From: Mesorhizobium plurifarium
Lineage (GTDB): Bacteria; Pseudomonadota; Alphaproteobacteria; Rhizobiales; Rhizobiaceae
NCBI GenBank assembly: GCA_000824785.1
Contig: CCNB01000003.1
Location: 242,899 to 306,898, forward strand
DNA: 64,000 nt
Reading direction: 5' to 3'
Of this stretch, positions 33,931 to 42,215 are shown one piece after another. The notes under the pieces were generated by a model. It saw nothing but the letters and a program-made list of their open reading frames with translations. It did no database searches and had not been told where the DNA came from. Position 1 is the stretch's first letter, and each line of letters starts with the position of its first letter. Made by a program: the position numbers and the translations under genes.

Positions 33931-34066
33931 TCGTTCTCCAATATGGCAGAAGATGTCGACAATCGTCCTTCGTTTTTTGCCACTTGAACAACAGAAAGGA
34001 ACAATGTTCAAGCCGAAAGCGCTATCCTTGTCGCCAAGTCGAAACCCGACGCGAGGAGGACGAGCC

Positions 34067-34822
34067 ATGGACAAGACGGACTATCACGCCCGCATCGAGG
34101 CGCCCGAAATGCGCGACTACGGCGTTTATCTGAAATGCGACCAGCTGCTCGCCTGCCAGAAGCCGCTCGCCGAGATGGTCAATGCCGACGAATTGCAGTT
34201 CCAGATCGTGCATCAGGTCGAGGAGCTTTGGATGAAGCTTATCGCCTACACGCTGGTCGACGTGCTCGACTATCTGGAGAGGCAGGACACCCACCGCATC
34301 GTCACGCTGATGGGCCGCGTGCACCGGTTGATGCGCATGATGACGGCGCAGCTCGATCTCCTGGAGACGATGTCGCCCAAGGAGTATCAGCAGATCCGCC
34401 TGCAGCTCGGCAATGGCAGCGGCCAGGAGTCACCCGGTTTCAAGCTCTTGCTGCGCCTGCCGCCGGATCTTTGGCGGGCCTTCAAGCGTGCCTATTGCGA
34501 CGGCCGCGGGCTGACCGTGGAGGATATCTATGACGAGCATTACGACCACGGTGATTCCTATGTCGTGGCCGAGGCGCTGATCGAGTTCGACGAGCTGTTC
34601 CAGAAATTCCGCGCCAACCACCTTTATCTGATCCACCGCTCGATCGGGCTGGGCGCCAAGTCGCTGAAGGGACGGCCGGTGGAAATCCTCGAAGGCGGCG
34701 CCCGCCATCGCTTCTTCCCCGAGCTCTGGGACATACGCTGCGACATGACCGACCGCTGGGGCGCCGAATACGGCACCGTGCGGGATTCAATCAGCCATCC
34801 GCCGCAAGCAAAGGCGGGGTAA
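34067..34822 (+). CDS. Short tryptophan 2,3-dioxygenase-like haem protein
   Basis: 251 residues, shorter than classical TDO (~270-400). Family pattern: YLKCDQLLACQKPL, ELQFQIVHQVEELWMKL (distal His49), LDLLETMSPKEYQQIRLQL, SGQESPGFK (Arg111/Ser118 region) and NHLYLIHRSIG (proximal haem His185). The substrate loop that reads GTGGSSG in canonical TDO is GAKSLKG here. It may therefore oxidise another indole or aromatic substrate. GAGGAGG ribosome site; divergent Lrp regulator. Confidence 0.72.
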   Translation: MDKTDYHARIEAPEMRDYGVYLKCDQLLACQKPLAEMVNADELQFQIVHQVEELWMKLIAYTLVDVLDYLERQDTHRIVTLMGRVHRLMRMMTAQLDLLETMSPKEYQQIRLQLGNGSGQESPGFKLLLRLPPDLWRAFKRAYCDGRGLTVEDIYDEHYDHGDSYVVAEALIEFDELFQKFRANHLYLIHRSIGLGAKSLKGRPVEILEGGARHRFFPELWDIRCDMTDRWGAEYGTVRDSISHPPQAKAG

Positions 34823-34838
34823 GGGCGCAACCTTCCTC

Positions 34839-35023
34839 GCCCCGCGCGAAGCGGGGGGAGAGGTGGCCGCGCAGCGGCCGGAGAGGGGCCCTCGTAGAGT
34901 GCCGACTAGATGGGGTTCGCCGCTTGGCGTTTGTCCCACCATCGCTGGCGCAGCCCCCTCTCCGTCGCGGCTTCGCCGCGCCACCTCTCCCCCGCCTGTG
35001 GCGGGGGAGAGGAAAAGGGCGCC
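34839..35023. repeat. Intergenic palindromic repeat, type A
   Basis: Inverted arms: CCCCGCGCGAAGCGGGGGGAG + GGCCGCGCAGCGGCC on the left; TCGCGGCTTCGCCGCG and CCCCCGCCTGTGGCGGGGGAG on the right. Fills most of the gap before the DoxX gene. Confidence 0.8.
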
Positions 35024-35111
35024 TCGAAAAATCTTCCCCACCCCTGTCGGAATCCTCTCCCTCCGCCCGTCCTTGGGGCATCGACCGCTTCAACCATCCG
35101 GAGGGAAACTC

Positions 35112-35534
35112 GTGGAAAACACTCAATCGACCTGGCAGACCGTCGCCATTCTCATCGCCCGCCTGATCTTCGCCGCCATGTTCGCGATGGGCGTCGCCTT
35201 CAAGCTCATGGATATGGGCGCCACTGCCGGCTACATCGCCGCCGCGGGCTTTGCGTTCCCGCTGTTCCTGGCCTGGTGTGCGGCGATCCTCGAAACGCTG
35301 CTGGTGATATCCTTCCTCACCGGCGCTTATCTGACACCGTTGGCGCTGATCGGCGCGGTTTACGTCACCTTCCTTGGCTTTGCCTTCCACGGCCCGTCGC
35401 ACTGGGCCGGAAACCAGGCCGAGTTCGGCGCCTTCATGTCGCATTTCCCCTTCGCCGCCGGCCTGCTCTACGCCGCGGCGCACGGCCCCGGCAGCGTTCT
35501 TGCGCTGCGCCAGGGCTGGCCGGGCAGAGCATGA
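35112..35534 (+). CDS. DoxX family membrane protein
   Basis: 140 residues, four hydrophobic segments, DoxX pattern at the start (VAILIARLIFAAMFAMGVAF KL) and GAYLTPLALIGAVYV in the middle. GTG start with GGAGGGAAA upstream. DoxX proteins act in redox and membrane thiol homeostasis; specific role unknown. Confidence 0.8.
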   Translation: MENTQSTWQTVAILIARLIFAAMFAMGVAFKLMDMGATAGYIAAAGFAFPLFLAWCAAILETLLVISFLTGAYLTPLALIGAVYVTFLGFAFHGPSHWAGNQAEFGAFMSHFPFAAGLLYAAAHGPGSVLALRQGWPGRA

Positions 35535-35535
35535 T

Positions 35536-35682
35536 CCTTTCCTTCTCCCCGTTCCACGGGGGTGAGGCGTGGTCCGCGTTAGCGGACGAAAAGCCAATTG
35601 CTTGGCTTTTCGAACAACGAACGCCCGGAGCGAAAGCGCAGGGCTGTCGTGCCCCGAAGGGGCGGATAAGGGGCGGCGCCCA
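35536..35682. repeat. Decayed type A repeat
   Basis: Contains CTTCTCCCCGTTCCACGGGG, GTCCGCGTTAGCGGAC, an AAGCCAATTGCTTGGCTT palindrome and CCCCGAAGGGG hairpins in mosaic order. Occupies the gap between DoxX and the convergent gene. Confidence 0.55.
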
Positions 35683-35710
35683 CATTTCAAGGCAAGGCGC
35701 CTGCCCGCCC

Positions 35711-36016
35711 TCACATCTGATCGTTATACGGCTCCTTCATCTGCCCGACCATGCGCGCCAGCTTGGAGAAGGACGGCATGTCCGCTTCCGGCTGGCACTG
35801 GTTGGCGAGCTCGAGCAGCCGGATTGGGAAGTTGACGGCGTCACGGCTCGATGCCGACATGCCTTCCGACCGGTCCTCACCCGTCTCGGCAGCCTCGGCT
35901 TTACGCAATGCGATGTCGATTTCCTCGACGGTGAGCACACCTTTCTTGACGAGCACGTGGTTGATCGCGGCGACGGCCATCAGCAGGCCCTCGAGTTGCA
36001 GATTGGCGACGTTCAT
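35711..36016 (-). CDS. Hypothetical protein
   Basis: 101 residues, helical, soluble (LQLEGLLMAVAAINHVLVKK then GVLTVEEIDIALRKAE). The latter part recalls small helical domains in rhizobial conserved hypotheticals. GGGAGGAACG ribosome site. Function unknown. Confidence 0.65.
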   Translation of the reverse strand: MNVANLQLEGLLMAVAAINHVLVKKGVLTVEEIDIALRKAEAAETGEDRSEGMSASSRDAVNFPIRLLELANQCQPEADMPSFSKLARMVGQMKEPYNDQM

Positions 36017-36088
36017 GGCGTTCCTCCCATTGACCTCGCCTCAAGAACGCATGAGGGGCGTTTCCGATCCGGGTGGAAGCCTATGCGG

Positions 36089-36358
36089 CTAAGCCTCCAT
36101 CCACCGCTCGCCATATTCGCTCCAAAGCTGCCTGATCTCGCGATTGCCGAGCGGCGGCGTCTGGCGGTCGCCATAGAAAACGGCGACGGCACTGAGGTCG
36201 TACTGGCCCTCGGCCTGGGCGATGAGGCGGATCGCTTCGCCGAGTGGTCTCGAATGGAAGATCGGATCGGCCTGGCCCCGGCCCAGGCTGCGAACGCCCG
36301 AAATGCTTGCAGGCACATGCCGCATCCGAAAGACGGATGCCATGGCAGGTCTGTCCAT
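36089..36358 (-). CDS. Hypothetical protein
   Basis: 89 residues. Possesses a Trp/Tyr-bearing C-terminus (REIRQLWSEYGERWMEA) and a central IAQAEGQYDLSAVAVFYGDR. ATG at 36358 with GGAG upstream preferred over 36394. Unrecognised. Confidence 0.5.
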   Translation of the reverse strand: MDRPAMASVFRMRHVPASISGVRSLGRGQADPIFHSRPLGEAIRLIAQAEGQYDLSAVAVFYGDRQTPPLGNREIRQLWSEYGERWMEA

Positions 36359-36584
36359 GCTGCTCTCCGCGATTCCCTGAGGGAATGATCCCATAAGCTC
36401 CGGCTAATGACCAGCCCGGGACAACCAGCCACAGCAGAGGGCAGGGAGCAGCACAACCTTGAAACGAAAAGATCTGATATAGAAAGAAAAAGGCCGAGCG
36501 CGACGGCCTTTGCCTCCGCGCGGCCGCCGCGAGGCGCTCACCGCCATTGCTCGGTTCGGCCGCTGCAGCCGGGACCGGAAAGGT

Positions 36585-37058
36585 CTACCTGTGCCAGCGA
36601 CGCAGCCAGTCCGGCTCGGGGTCGGCGTTTCGGCTGATCGCCATGCCGGCCAGCAATCCGACCAGTCCGCCGATCAGCATTGCCGTCGAGAAGGTGCCGG
36701 GGTTCTGCTGCACCGTTTCCGAAACGCTATGTGCCTGGGTGCGCAACTGGCTCGCCGCGCGCGACGCGCGATCGGAGGCGCCGCTGTAGAGGGACGAGGC
36801 ACGATCGGCCGCGCTTCGGTACCAGCCCTGCGCGGTCTCGGCAGCATCCTCGGCCTGTTCGGCAAGCGCGCGGTTCAGCCGGTTCACCTCGCGCTTCAGC
36901 TCGGCGATCTGCTTTTTCATCGCGTCTTCGGACGCTTTCGCGGCCCGCGTGTTGCCACGCGACGCGGCGCTGCTGCGCGATGCGCTGCTGCTGCGCGCGG
37001 CCGTGGTTTTCGGATTGCCGTCGGCTGAATTGGCGGTGCTAGTGTCGTTGTCTGCCAT
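36585..37058 (-). CDS. DUF883/ElaB-YqjD-like membrane-anchored protein
   Basis: 157 residues: Ser/Ala-rich disordered start, a coiled-coil helix (MKKQIAELKREVNRLNRALA, AEDAAETAQGWYRSAADRA) and one C-terminal transmembrane segment (STAMLIGGLVGLLAGMAISR). This matches ElaB/YqjD-type proteins that anchor at the inner membrane and may bind ribosomes. GGAAC-N18-TT promoter 25 bases upstream. Confidence 0.75.
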   Translation of the reverse strand: MADNDTSTANSADGNPKTTAARSSSASRSSAASRGNTRAAKASEDAMKKQIAELKREVNRLNRALAEQAEDAAETAQGWYRSAADRASSLYSGASDRASRAASQLRTQAHSVSETVQQNPGTFSTAMLIGGLVGLLAGMAISRNADPEPDWLRRWHR

Positions 37059-37082
37059 CGGTTTCTCCTTTTTGCCTCCTGG

Positions 37083-37107
37083 AACGGCCAAGGCGTCGCA
37101 TGGTTCC
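37083..37107 (-). promoter_or_regulatory. General-stress (EcfG/RpoE2-type) promoter
   Basis: Minus strand GGAACC, CCGTT at the -10 with TT 18 bases after GGAAC. Serves the DUF883-type gene. Confidence 0.75.
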
Positions 37108-37197
37108 GCGCCGCATGATCCGAGCCCCGTGCCCGCCCGGCCAGAAAACAGAGCCGCGGAGCGTGCTCCGCGGCCCTTGCTTCAAGCCCGGCGCCCG

Positions 37198-37521
37198 TTA
37201 CTTGCCGCAATTCTTGTCATTGACGTTCGGCTCCATCGTGCCGGCGGTCGAGTTGTTCGCATCGCCCACCGTGCCCTGCGGGCTGTTCGGGCAGTTCTTG
37301 TCGGCGTTCGAATTCATGTCGCCGCCACTGATGCTGCCGGTCGTGCCGGTGTCAGGCGGCCCCATCTGGTCAGGCGATGGCGTGGCCGGCGTCTTCGGGT
37401 CGACGGTGATGGTCTGGCCGCTGCCGCCGCCATTGTTTCCGGCGGTGCCGGCGGTCTGGCCCATCGCCGCCGTGGCGAGACCGATCGTCAGGGCCGAAGC
37501 TGCAAGGATCTTCATAAGCAT
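37198..37521 (-). CDS. Small secreted hypothetical protein
   Basis: 107 residues: signal peptide (MLMKILAASALTIGLATAAM G), Gly/Thr/Pro-rich mature part with two Lys-Asn-Cys motifs (DKNCPN, DKNCGK). Similar in style to 17535-17852. GGAGAAG ribosome site; stress promoter 54 bases upstream. Confidence 0.6.
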   Translation of the reverse strand: MLMKILAASALTIGLATAAMGQTAGTAGNNGGGSGQTITVDPKTPATPSPDQMGPPDTGTTGSISGGDMNSNADKNCPNSPQGTVGDANNSTAGTMEPNVNDKNCGK

Positions 37522-37572
37522 GATCTTCTCCTCTGTGCGAGACGGTTCGTCTGTCGCGTTGCGACTAAGGGT

Positions 37573-37599
37573 GGAACCCGTCGGACTAAGGTTGGTTCC
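37573..37599. promoter_or_regulatory. Overlapping divergent general-stress promoters
   Basis: Minus strand 37575-37599 reads GGAACC with TT 18 bases after GGAAC (secreted protein at 37198). Plus strand 37573-37597 also reads GGAAC-N18-TT and points to the non-coding stretch 37604-37801. Confidence 0.6.
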
Positions 37600-37603
37600 G
37601 ACA

Positions 37604-37801
37604 AAATTCCCTTCGGCTTTCGGCTGCAGGGCTCGATCCGTGGCTGTGGCGGGCGTGCCTCGCCCACAGAGGTCGGGCCAAGCGGATTTGGAGAAATAGG
37701 AAAGTTTGCCTAAACCCTATTGCCGGGTGAGGGCAGCTATGCTACTATTCTGTCCATGGTGCTGATTTGCGCCAACGGCCCGCCGCAAGGCGGTTTTTTT
37801 G
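37604..37801 (+). ncRNA. Candidate stress-induced small RNA
   Basis: Begins just after a plus-strand GGAAC-N18-TT element and ends in a classic terminator. It holds no convincing coding frame, and an internal stem (CTGT..GGGCG / CGCCC..ACAG near 37650-37675) is visible. Length about 198 bases. Inferred from promoter plus terminator only. Confidence 0.35.
37780..37801 (+). terminator. Rho-independent terminator
   Basis: CCGCC-GCAA-GGCGG followed by TTTTTTT. No coding gene on this strand ends before it. It marks the left edge of the phage-like cluster. Confidence 0.8.
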
Positions 37802-37875
37802 TTTCAAGCACTGGCGGGACAGAGGGGCGCGAGGGAACGCCGCCTCATCCATTCCATCTGCACATCGAGGCCTTC

Positions 37876-38244
37876 ATGCCACGTTACGCTACCATCGTCA
37901 CCGCCGATGACGGCGCCGAGATCGTCAGCGCCATCGGCGAGTTCGAGAGCGCAAGCCTGCCGCTCAGTTCAGGCCGCATTGAGCAGGTCGCGCCCGGCGT
38001 GCGCATCGGCATGGTGCGTGGCGGCATGGTCGATGCCGTCGCCGGTTTCGGCTTTCCGCGCCAGGGCCCCAGCCCCTCGGTAGCTCGCGTTGCCATCGCG
38101 ACGTTGGCGGCAATGACCGCGCCGGCGGCCGACGGCGAGCCCGCCAGGCCGGCACGTGCCAAGCCGCGCAGGAAACCCGCGCGCAAGGTCCGCAAGGCGA
38201 AGGCGGCAAAGGCCGCGTCATCCGTTCCGGCTGCCCATGGCTGA
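37876..38244 (+). CDS. Small basic phage-cluster protein
   Basis: 122 residues: compact N-terminal domain (MPRYATIVTADDGAEIVSAI) and a Lys/Arg/Ala-rich basic tail (RPARAKPRRKPARKVRKAK), suggestive of nucleic-acid binding. Its end overlaps the terminase small-subunit candidate by eight bases. No family recognised. Confidence 0.55.
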   Translation: MPRYATIVTADDGAEIVSAIGEFESASLPLSSGRIEQVAPGVRIGMVRGGMVDAVAGFGFPRQGPSPSVARVAIATLAAMTAPAADGEPARPARAKPRRKPARKVRKAKAAKAASSVPAAHG

Positions 38245-38671
38245 CGAAAACGAGGCCCGCCGCAAGCCCGCTGGCGCGAAGCGGGCAGGGCGAAAGCCGC
38301 AGGCTCGCCGCGTCGATGTTGCTTCGCCCAATTGCCCGAAGCGCTCGCGAAAGACGCTCGTCGACGACTTCGCCGCTGCGCTGCGCGCCGACTTCCGCGC
38401 CCATGGCGCCGGCGTCATCGCCGCGGTGCGGGCCGAAAAGCCGGAGCAATACCTGAAGGTCGTGCTGACGCTGCTGCCCAAGGATTTTTCGCAGGATTTC
38501 GATGCCGATAAGAAGAGTCTCGACCGGTTGAGTGATGACGAGATCAAGAGCCGAATCCGCGGCCTCGAAGCGAGTCTGCGGCCTTTCCTCAAAGAAGATG
38601 CCGGCCTCGAAGGAGATGCGGGCGTATCTGGCCCTTCTGGAGGAACTGGAACGGCGGCGGCGCGGCAATAG
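38237..38671 (+). CDS. Probable terminase small subunit
   Basis: 144 residues: basic N-terminus (RRKPAGAKRAGRKPQARR), central helical part (KTLVDDFAAALRADFRAHGA, IAAVRAEKPEQYLKVVLTLL PK). The placement immediately before the large subunit and the phrase EKPxxYLKVVxxLLPK are typical of terminase small subunits in such clusters. Overlaps the large-subunit start by 74 bases. Confidence 0.6.
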   Translation: MADENEARRKPAGAKRAGRKPQARRVDVASPNCPKRSRKTLVDDFAAALRADFRAHGAGVIAAVRAEKPEQYLKVVLTLLPKDFSQDFDADKKSLDRLSDDEIKSRIRGLEASLRPFLKEDAGLEGDAGVSGPSGGTGTAAARQ

Positions 38672-39326
38672 CCTAGCGGTCTACAAGCCCTACGACAGGC
38701 AGGCCGAATTTCACGCAGCAGGAGCAACGAACCGCGAGCGCCTGTTCATGGCCGGCAACCAGCTTGGCAAGACCAGGGCGGGGGGCGCGGAATGGGCCAT
38801 GCACCTCACCGGCCGCTATCCCGACTGGTGGGTGGGCAAGGTGTTCGACCAACCCGTCAGGCTGTGGGCCGCCGGTGTCACCGGCGAAGGCACGCGCGAC
38901 AACCCGCAGCGCGTGCTGGTCGGCCCGCCACAACAGCAGGGCGAATGGGGCACCGGCATGATCCCGGCCGACGCCATCGCCGACACGGTGATGGGCCGCG
39001 GCGCGCCTGGTGCGCTGGACAGCGTCGTCGTGCGCTGGGGTGGCGGCGGTGACGTCCAGGCCGGCGAAAGCGTGCTCTCCTTCAAGAGCTACGAGAAGGG
39101 CCGCGAGAAATGGCAGGGCGAGACGCTGCATGGCGTCTGGTTCGACGAGGAACCGCCGCTGGACATCTATTCGGAAGGCCTGACCCGCACGAATGCGACG
39201 GATGGCATCACGATCGTGACGTTCACGCCGCTGCTCGGCATGAGCGATGTGGTGCTCAGGTTTTTGAGCGCGGAGGCGATTCAGGGCCTGGGTTCCTCGC
39301 CTCCGCAAGGCGGGGTGGCCGCGTAG
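38598..39326 (+). pseudogene. Terminase large subunit, 5' part (ATPase domain), interrupted
   Basis: DNA-packaging motor ATPase half. Walker A MAGNQLGKT, then WLARWxxD-like features and Walker B HGVWFDEEPP are intact. The family sequence runs to VVLRFLSAEAIQ and then reads into a type A repeat (GLGSSPPQGGVAA). The nuclease half resumes 39839 in another frame. ATG at 38598 chosen for AAAGAAG upstream. It either became non-functional or persists as a split gene with the ATPase domain alone. Confidence 0.75.
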
Positions 39327-39455
39327 CGGCCGGAGAGGGGCCTTCGTAGGGCGAAAGCTCTACGAATGGCTTTCCGCTTTTGCATCAAATGCCGGCGCTG
39401 TCCCCGCTCCGTCGCGGCTTCGCCGCGCCACCTCCCTCACTTGCATGGAGGCGAG
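39296..39455. repeat. Type A palindromic repeat inside the terminase gene
   Basis: Arms CCTCGCCTCCGCAAGGCGG + GGCCGCGTAGCGGCC and GTCGCGGCTTCGCCGCG + GGAGGCGAGGA. Same architecture as the chromosomal copies; part of the ~540-base insertion splitting the terminase. Confidence 0.78.
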
Positions 39456-39488
39456 GAATCTGGAGCTCAAAGGGCAGATGGAGCCGGA

Positions 39489-39761
39489 TCAGGGGTAATG
39501 GCTGCCCGCAAGCTGCCTGGCGCGAGCCTTAGGATCGGTTGCTTTACGGGTGAGCGGTTGACACCATATCCTTTCGTCGCCCGTGATCTGATTGAACCAG
39601 ACATTGCATACTTTGTTCGGTGTGTCCGGGGTGCAGACTTTGCGTTGGAACCCCCTCAGCTCATACATCCTGCAAGTCTGCTTGCTCGTGTCATAAGGCA
39701 CGTTCGATTGGCAAGCCGAGGCGCTTGCGGCAATGGCTATTACGATTGCTATGCGGATCAT
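39489..39761 (-). CDS. Small lipoprotein
   Basis: 90 residues. Export signal with lipobox (IRIAIVIAIAASASACQSN, Cys after ASA) and four further cysteines (QTCRMY, KVCTPD, KVCNVW, IWCQPL). Lies antisense inside the terminase insertion, so it arrived with that DNA. GGGGGAAAC precedes the ATG. Role unknown; might be a lysis- or exclusion-type lipoprotein. Confidence 0.55.
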   Translation of the reverse strand: MIRIAIVIAIAASASACQSNVPYDTSKQTCRMYELRGFQRKVCTPDTPNKVCNVWFNQITGDERIWCQPLTRKATDPKARARQLAGSHYP

Positions 39762-39838
39762 GTTTCCCCCAAGTCCCAAGCCAACGTCGCACTCATTCGC
39801 TGAGTTATCAACTCCGAATCTCTACTTGAGCCATAATA

Positions 39839-40594
39839 ATGACGCGCCACGTTACCTTCATGACCATTGATGATGCCGGGCACTATTCGCCCGAGCAGCG
39901 CGCCGAGATCATCGCGGCATACCCCGAGCATGAGCGTGAAGCCCGCGCGAAAGGCATCCCTATTCTCGGGTCAGGCCGGATCTTTCCGGTGCCTGACGAG
40001 CTGATCGCCTGCGAACCGTTCAAGCTGCCCCGCTGGTGGCCGCGCATCGGCGCCCTCGATTTCGGCTGGGACCATCCTTCCGCCGCCATCGAGCTTGCCT
40101 GGGATACCGAGGCCGACGTCGTTTACGTGACCAAGGCCCATCGCGCGTCCCAGCAAACGCCGGCGATGCAGGCGCTGGCGCTGAAGGCGTGGGGCGAATG
40201 GCTGCCCTTCGCCTGGCCGCGCGACGGCCGCCGCGAAACGCTGGAAGGCGCCGGCGTGGCGCTCGCCAAACAATACGCTGCGCATGGGCTGAACATGCTG
40301 ACCGGCCACGCCCGCTTCGCGGATGGCTCCGTCTCGGTCGAGGCCGGCCTGATGGACATGCTCGACCGCATGCAGACTGGCCGCTTCAAGGTGTTTTCCA
40401 CGCTCCACGCCTGGTTCGAGGAATTCCGGCTCTACCATCGCAAGAACGGCCAGGTGGTCAAATTGCGCGACGACCTGATGGCCGCGACGCGCTACGGCGT
40501 GATGATGCTGCGGCAAGCGGCGGTGGACCCGGCGGAGTTCAAGGCGGCGCGGCGTCCGGTGGGACAGAGCGATCCGCTGGGGGCGTTTCGCTAG
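39839..40594 (+). pseudogene. Terminase large subunit, 3' part (nuclease domain)
   Basis: 251 codons continuing the terminase: MTRHVTFMTIDDAGHYSPEQ, ERAxAKGIPxLGSGRIFPV, nuclease Asp in GALDFGWDHPSAAIELAW and the distal VVKLRDDLMAATRYGVMML. An ATG opens the fragment, so it could still be translated as a separate nuclease-domain protein, but the covalent link to the ATPase is broken. Confidence 0.75.
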
Positions 40595-40609
40595 AGGGAT
40601 TCGCCCTCT

Positions 40610-40778
40610 CACTTCGTGATACTCAGGCTTGACCAGAGTATCCATGCCGTGACCCTGCCGTGGAGCACAACGGCGCAGAATTCTGTAACCGTAGCAACGC
40701 CTTAGCGTCATGGCATGGATCCTAGGGTCTGCGCGCGTCGCTTCGCTCCTTGCTTCGCCCTAGGATGACGAAGCACGG
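40610..40778. repeat. Intergenic repeat type B, copy 1
   Basis: About 165 bases with near-inverted ends (ACTCAGGCTTGACC... CGCCCTAGGATGACG). Its reverse complement matches 51037-51200 along the whole length. Both copies precede an MVHIIPLF virion-toxin gene. The remaining gap to 40966 shows nothing further. Confidence 0.8.
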
Positions 40779-40966
40779 TTCCGGTCACCTATAATACCAG
40801 TAGTTTGGGCCCCTCTGGCCGTGGTTCTGGCCGCCCGCAATGCCGGCAATCCCGGCCTCCCCAAAATCCTCAATCCGATCAGCCGCGAACGCCGCCGCCG
40901 ACGCCTTGCGACCGGCCGCGACGTGATCGCCTGCGCCCTTTTTAGCCAGCCGTGCCGGAGCAGCCG

Positions 40967-42139
40967 ATGGTCCACATCATCCCTCTCTTCGCTGATCAGC
41001 GCCGCCTCGATCCCGGCAATGCCCCGCCACCTGAGGCAGCCGGCCCGCTCGATCCTTACTGGCAGGAGGTTGCCGCTCATTACGAACTGCGCATGGCGCA
41101 GCAGCAGGCTTTCGACACCGAGATCGCCGCGCGCAGGCTGGATGGCGAGATCGCGCGCGCTGAGGCCGATGTCGCGGCCAACGCGCCGGCCGACGGCGAG
41201 GGCCTACACCACGCCATGTATGGCGAGGTCGATCCGCATACCGGGCGCGTCCTGCTCGAAGGCCGGTTCGACACGCTGTTCGACAATTTCCTGAAGCAGG
41301 CGCCGCCCGAGCTGCGCGCCGGCCTCGCCAGACGCAAGCCGGCCCTGCGAGAGGCAGGCTCGGTGCGCATGGCGATGCAGCAAAATCAGCGCCGCGCCCA
41401 GTATGAGCAAGACCAGTTGTCGGCGGCCCAGGCCGAAGAGCTCGACACGATCGCGAAGAGCGACCCGGACGACCACGTCGCCTTCGATGCAGCGCGTTAC
41501 GCCGGCCTCGACCTCATCGGCAAGATGAACCTCGACCCTGAGAGCAGGCTGCGGGCCGAGGCCGCCTGGCGCGAGCGCGCGGCGACGGCGCGTATCGAGG
41601 CGCTGATCGCGCGGGATCCCCAGCGCGCGTTGGAAATGCTGGGCGGCGCAGGGGTGACCCGCGATGACCAGCCTTCAAGCCTGTCCGATAGGATCAACCG
41701 AAATATGCCTGCCTATGGCAACTACGGCGGTCGTGGCTGGACCGGCGGGACATGGGGTGGCGGTTTTGGCGTGCCGCCCATTGATATTCAGGACGGGTTT
41801 TACAAACAGCATGACGCGGACTACCATGACGCGAAAACGCCGGGCGATACAATTTTAGCGGATAGGAAACTTGCAGCATCATTGAAGTCATATCTCGACA
41901 ATGAGGTTTACGCCACGGATCCAGCCTTGAAGACCGACGAGGAGCGCAGGGACGCATCCAAATACGCTCGACTGGCGCTCAGGGCTTTCCGGATTAAGAT
42001 TGCCGGCGATGTGGCGCTCCATCCGTTGAGCGCGGCGGAGATTTCTGGCCGAGATGAAGCGCAAAGGGCTTACGACGATGCGCAAGCGGCTGTTGGAAGG
42101 GCGCGGTTTGAAAGCGGCATGTCATTCGGCAATTGGTAG
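40967..42139 (+). CDS. Internal-virion-like protein (N-terminal part) fused to phospholipase A2-like toxin domain
   Basis: 390 residues. Residues 1-~225 (MVHIIPLFADQRRLD ... EALIARDPQRALEML) match the N-terminus of the protein at 51437. After that junction the sequence changes: a glycine-rich loop (YGNYGGRGWTGG, ~248), His-Asp-x-x-Tyr (QHDADY, ~281), then ADRKLAASL and a helical C-terminus (YARLALRAF). Order and spacing match the parvoviral-VP1-type phospholipase A2 fold: calcium loop, HDxxY, AD.R.. helix. ATG at 40967 with GGAG upstream. Probable membrane-damaging effector; two small membrane proteins follow as candidate immunity. Confidence 0.68.
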   Translation: MVHIIPLFADQRRLDPGNAPPPEAAGPLDPYWQEVAAHYELRMAQQQAFDTEIAARRLDGEIARAEADVAANAPADGEGLHHAMYGEVDPHTGRVLLEGRFDTLFDNFLKQAPPELRAGLARRKPALREAGSVRMAMQQNQRRAQYEQDQLSAAQAEELDTIAKSDPDDHVAFDAARYAGLDLIGKMNLDPESRLRAEAAWRERAATARIEALIARDPQRALEMLGGAGVTRDDQPSSLSDRINRNMPAYGNYGGRGWTGGTWGGGFGVPPIDIQDGFYKQHDADYHDAKTPGDTILADRKLAASLKSYLDNEVYATDPALKTDEERRDASKYARLALRAFRIKIAGDVALHPLSAAEISGRDEAQRAYDDAQAAVGRARFESGMSFGNW

Positions 42140-42215
42140 TCGCGATCCGGAATGAGATCTGAGCGTTCATTTTGCCTCCGGTTTTGACTCGGAGCCGGCG
42201 TTAAGGGCTTAGCCG

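Noticed and set aside
37600..37876. Phage attachment site or tRNA at the left edge of the virion cluster
   Set aside because: No tRNA-like cloverleaf, no integrase and no matching direct repeat was visible inside the window.
39327..39838. Group I intron in the terminase gene
   Set aside because: Introns are known in phage terminases, but this insert contains a type A intergenic repeat and an antisense lipoprotein gene, and I could not see intron core elements. RNA across the junction would settle it.
40821..41294. Open frame before and across the start of the PLA2 fusion protein
   Set aside because: Out of frame with the conserved MVHIIPLF gene and without similarity to the homologous region at 51 kb.
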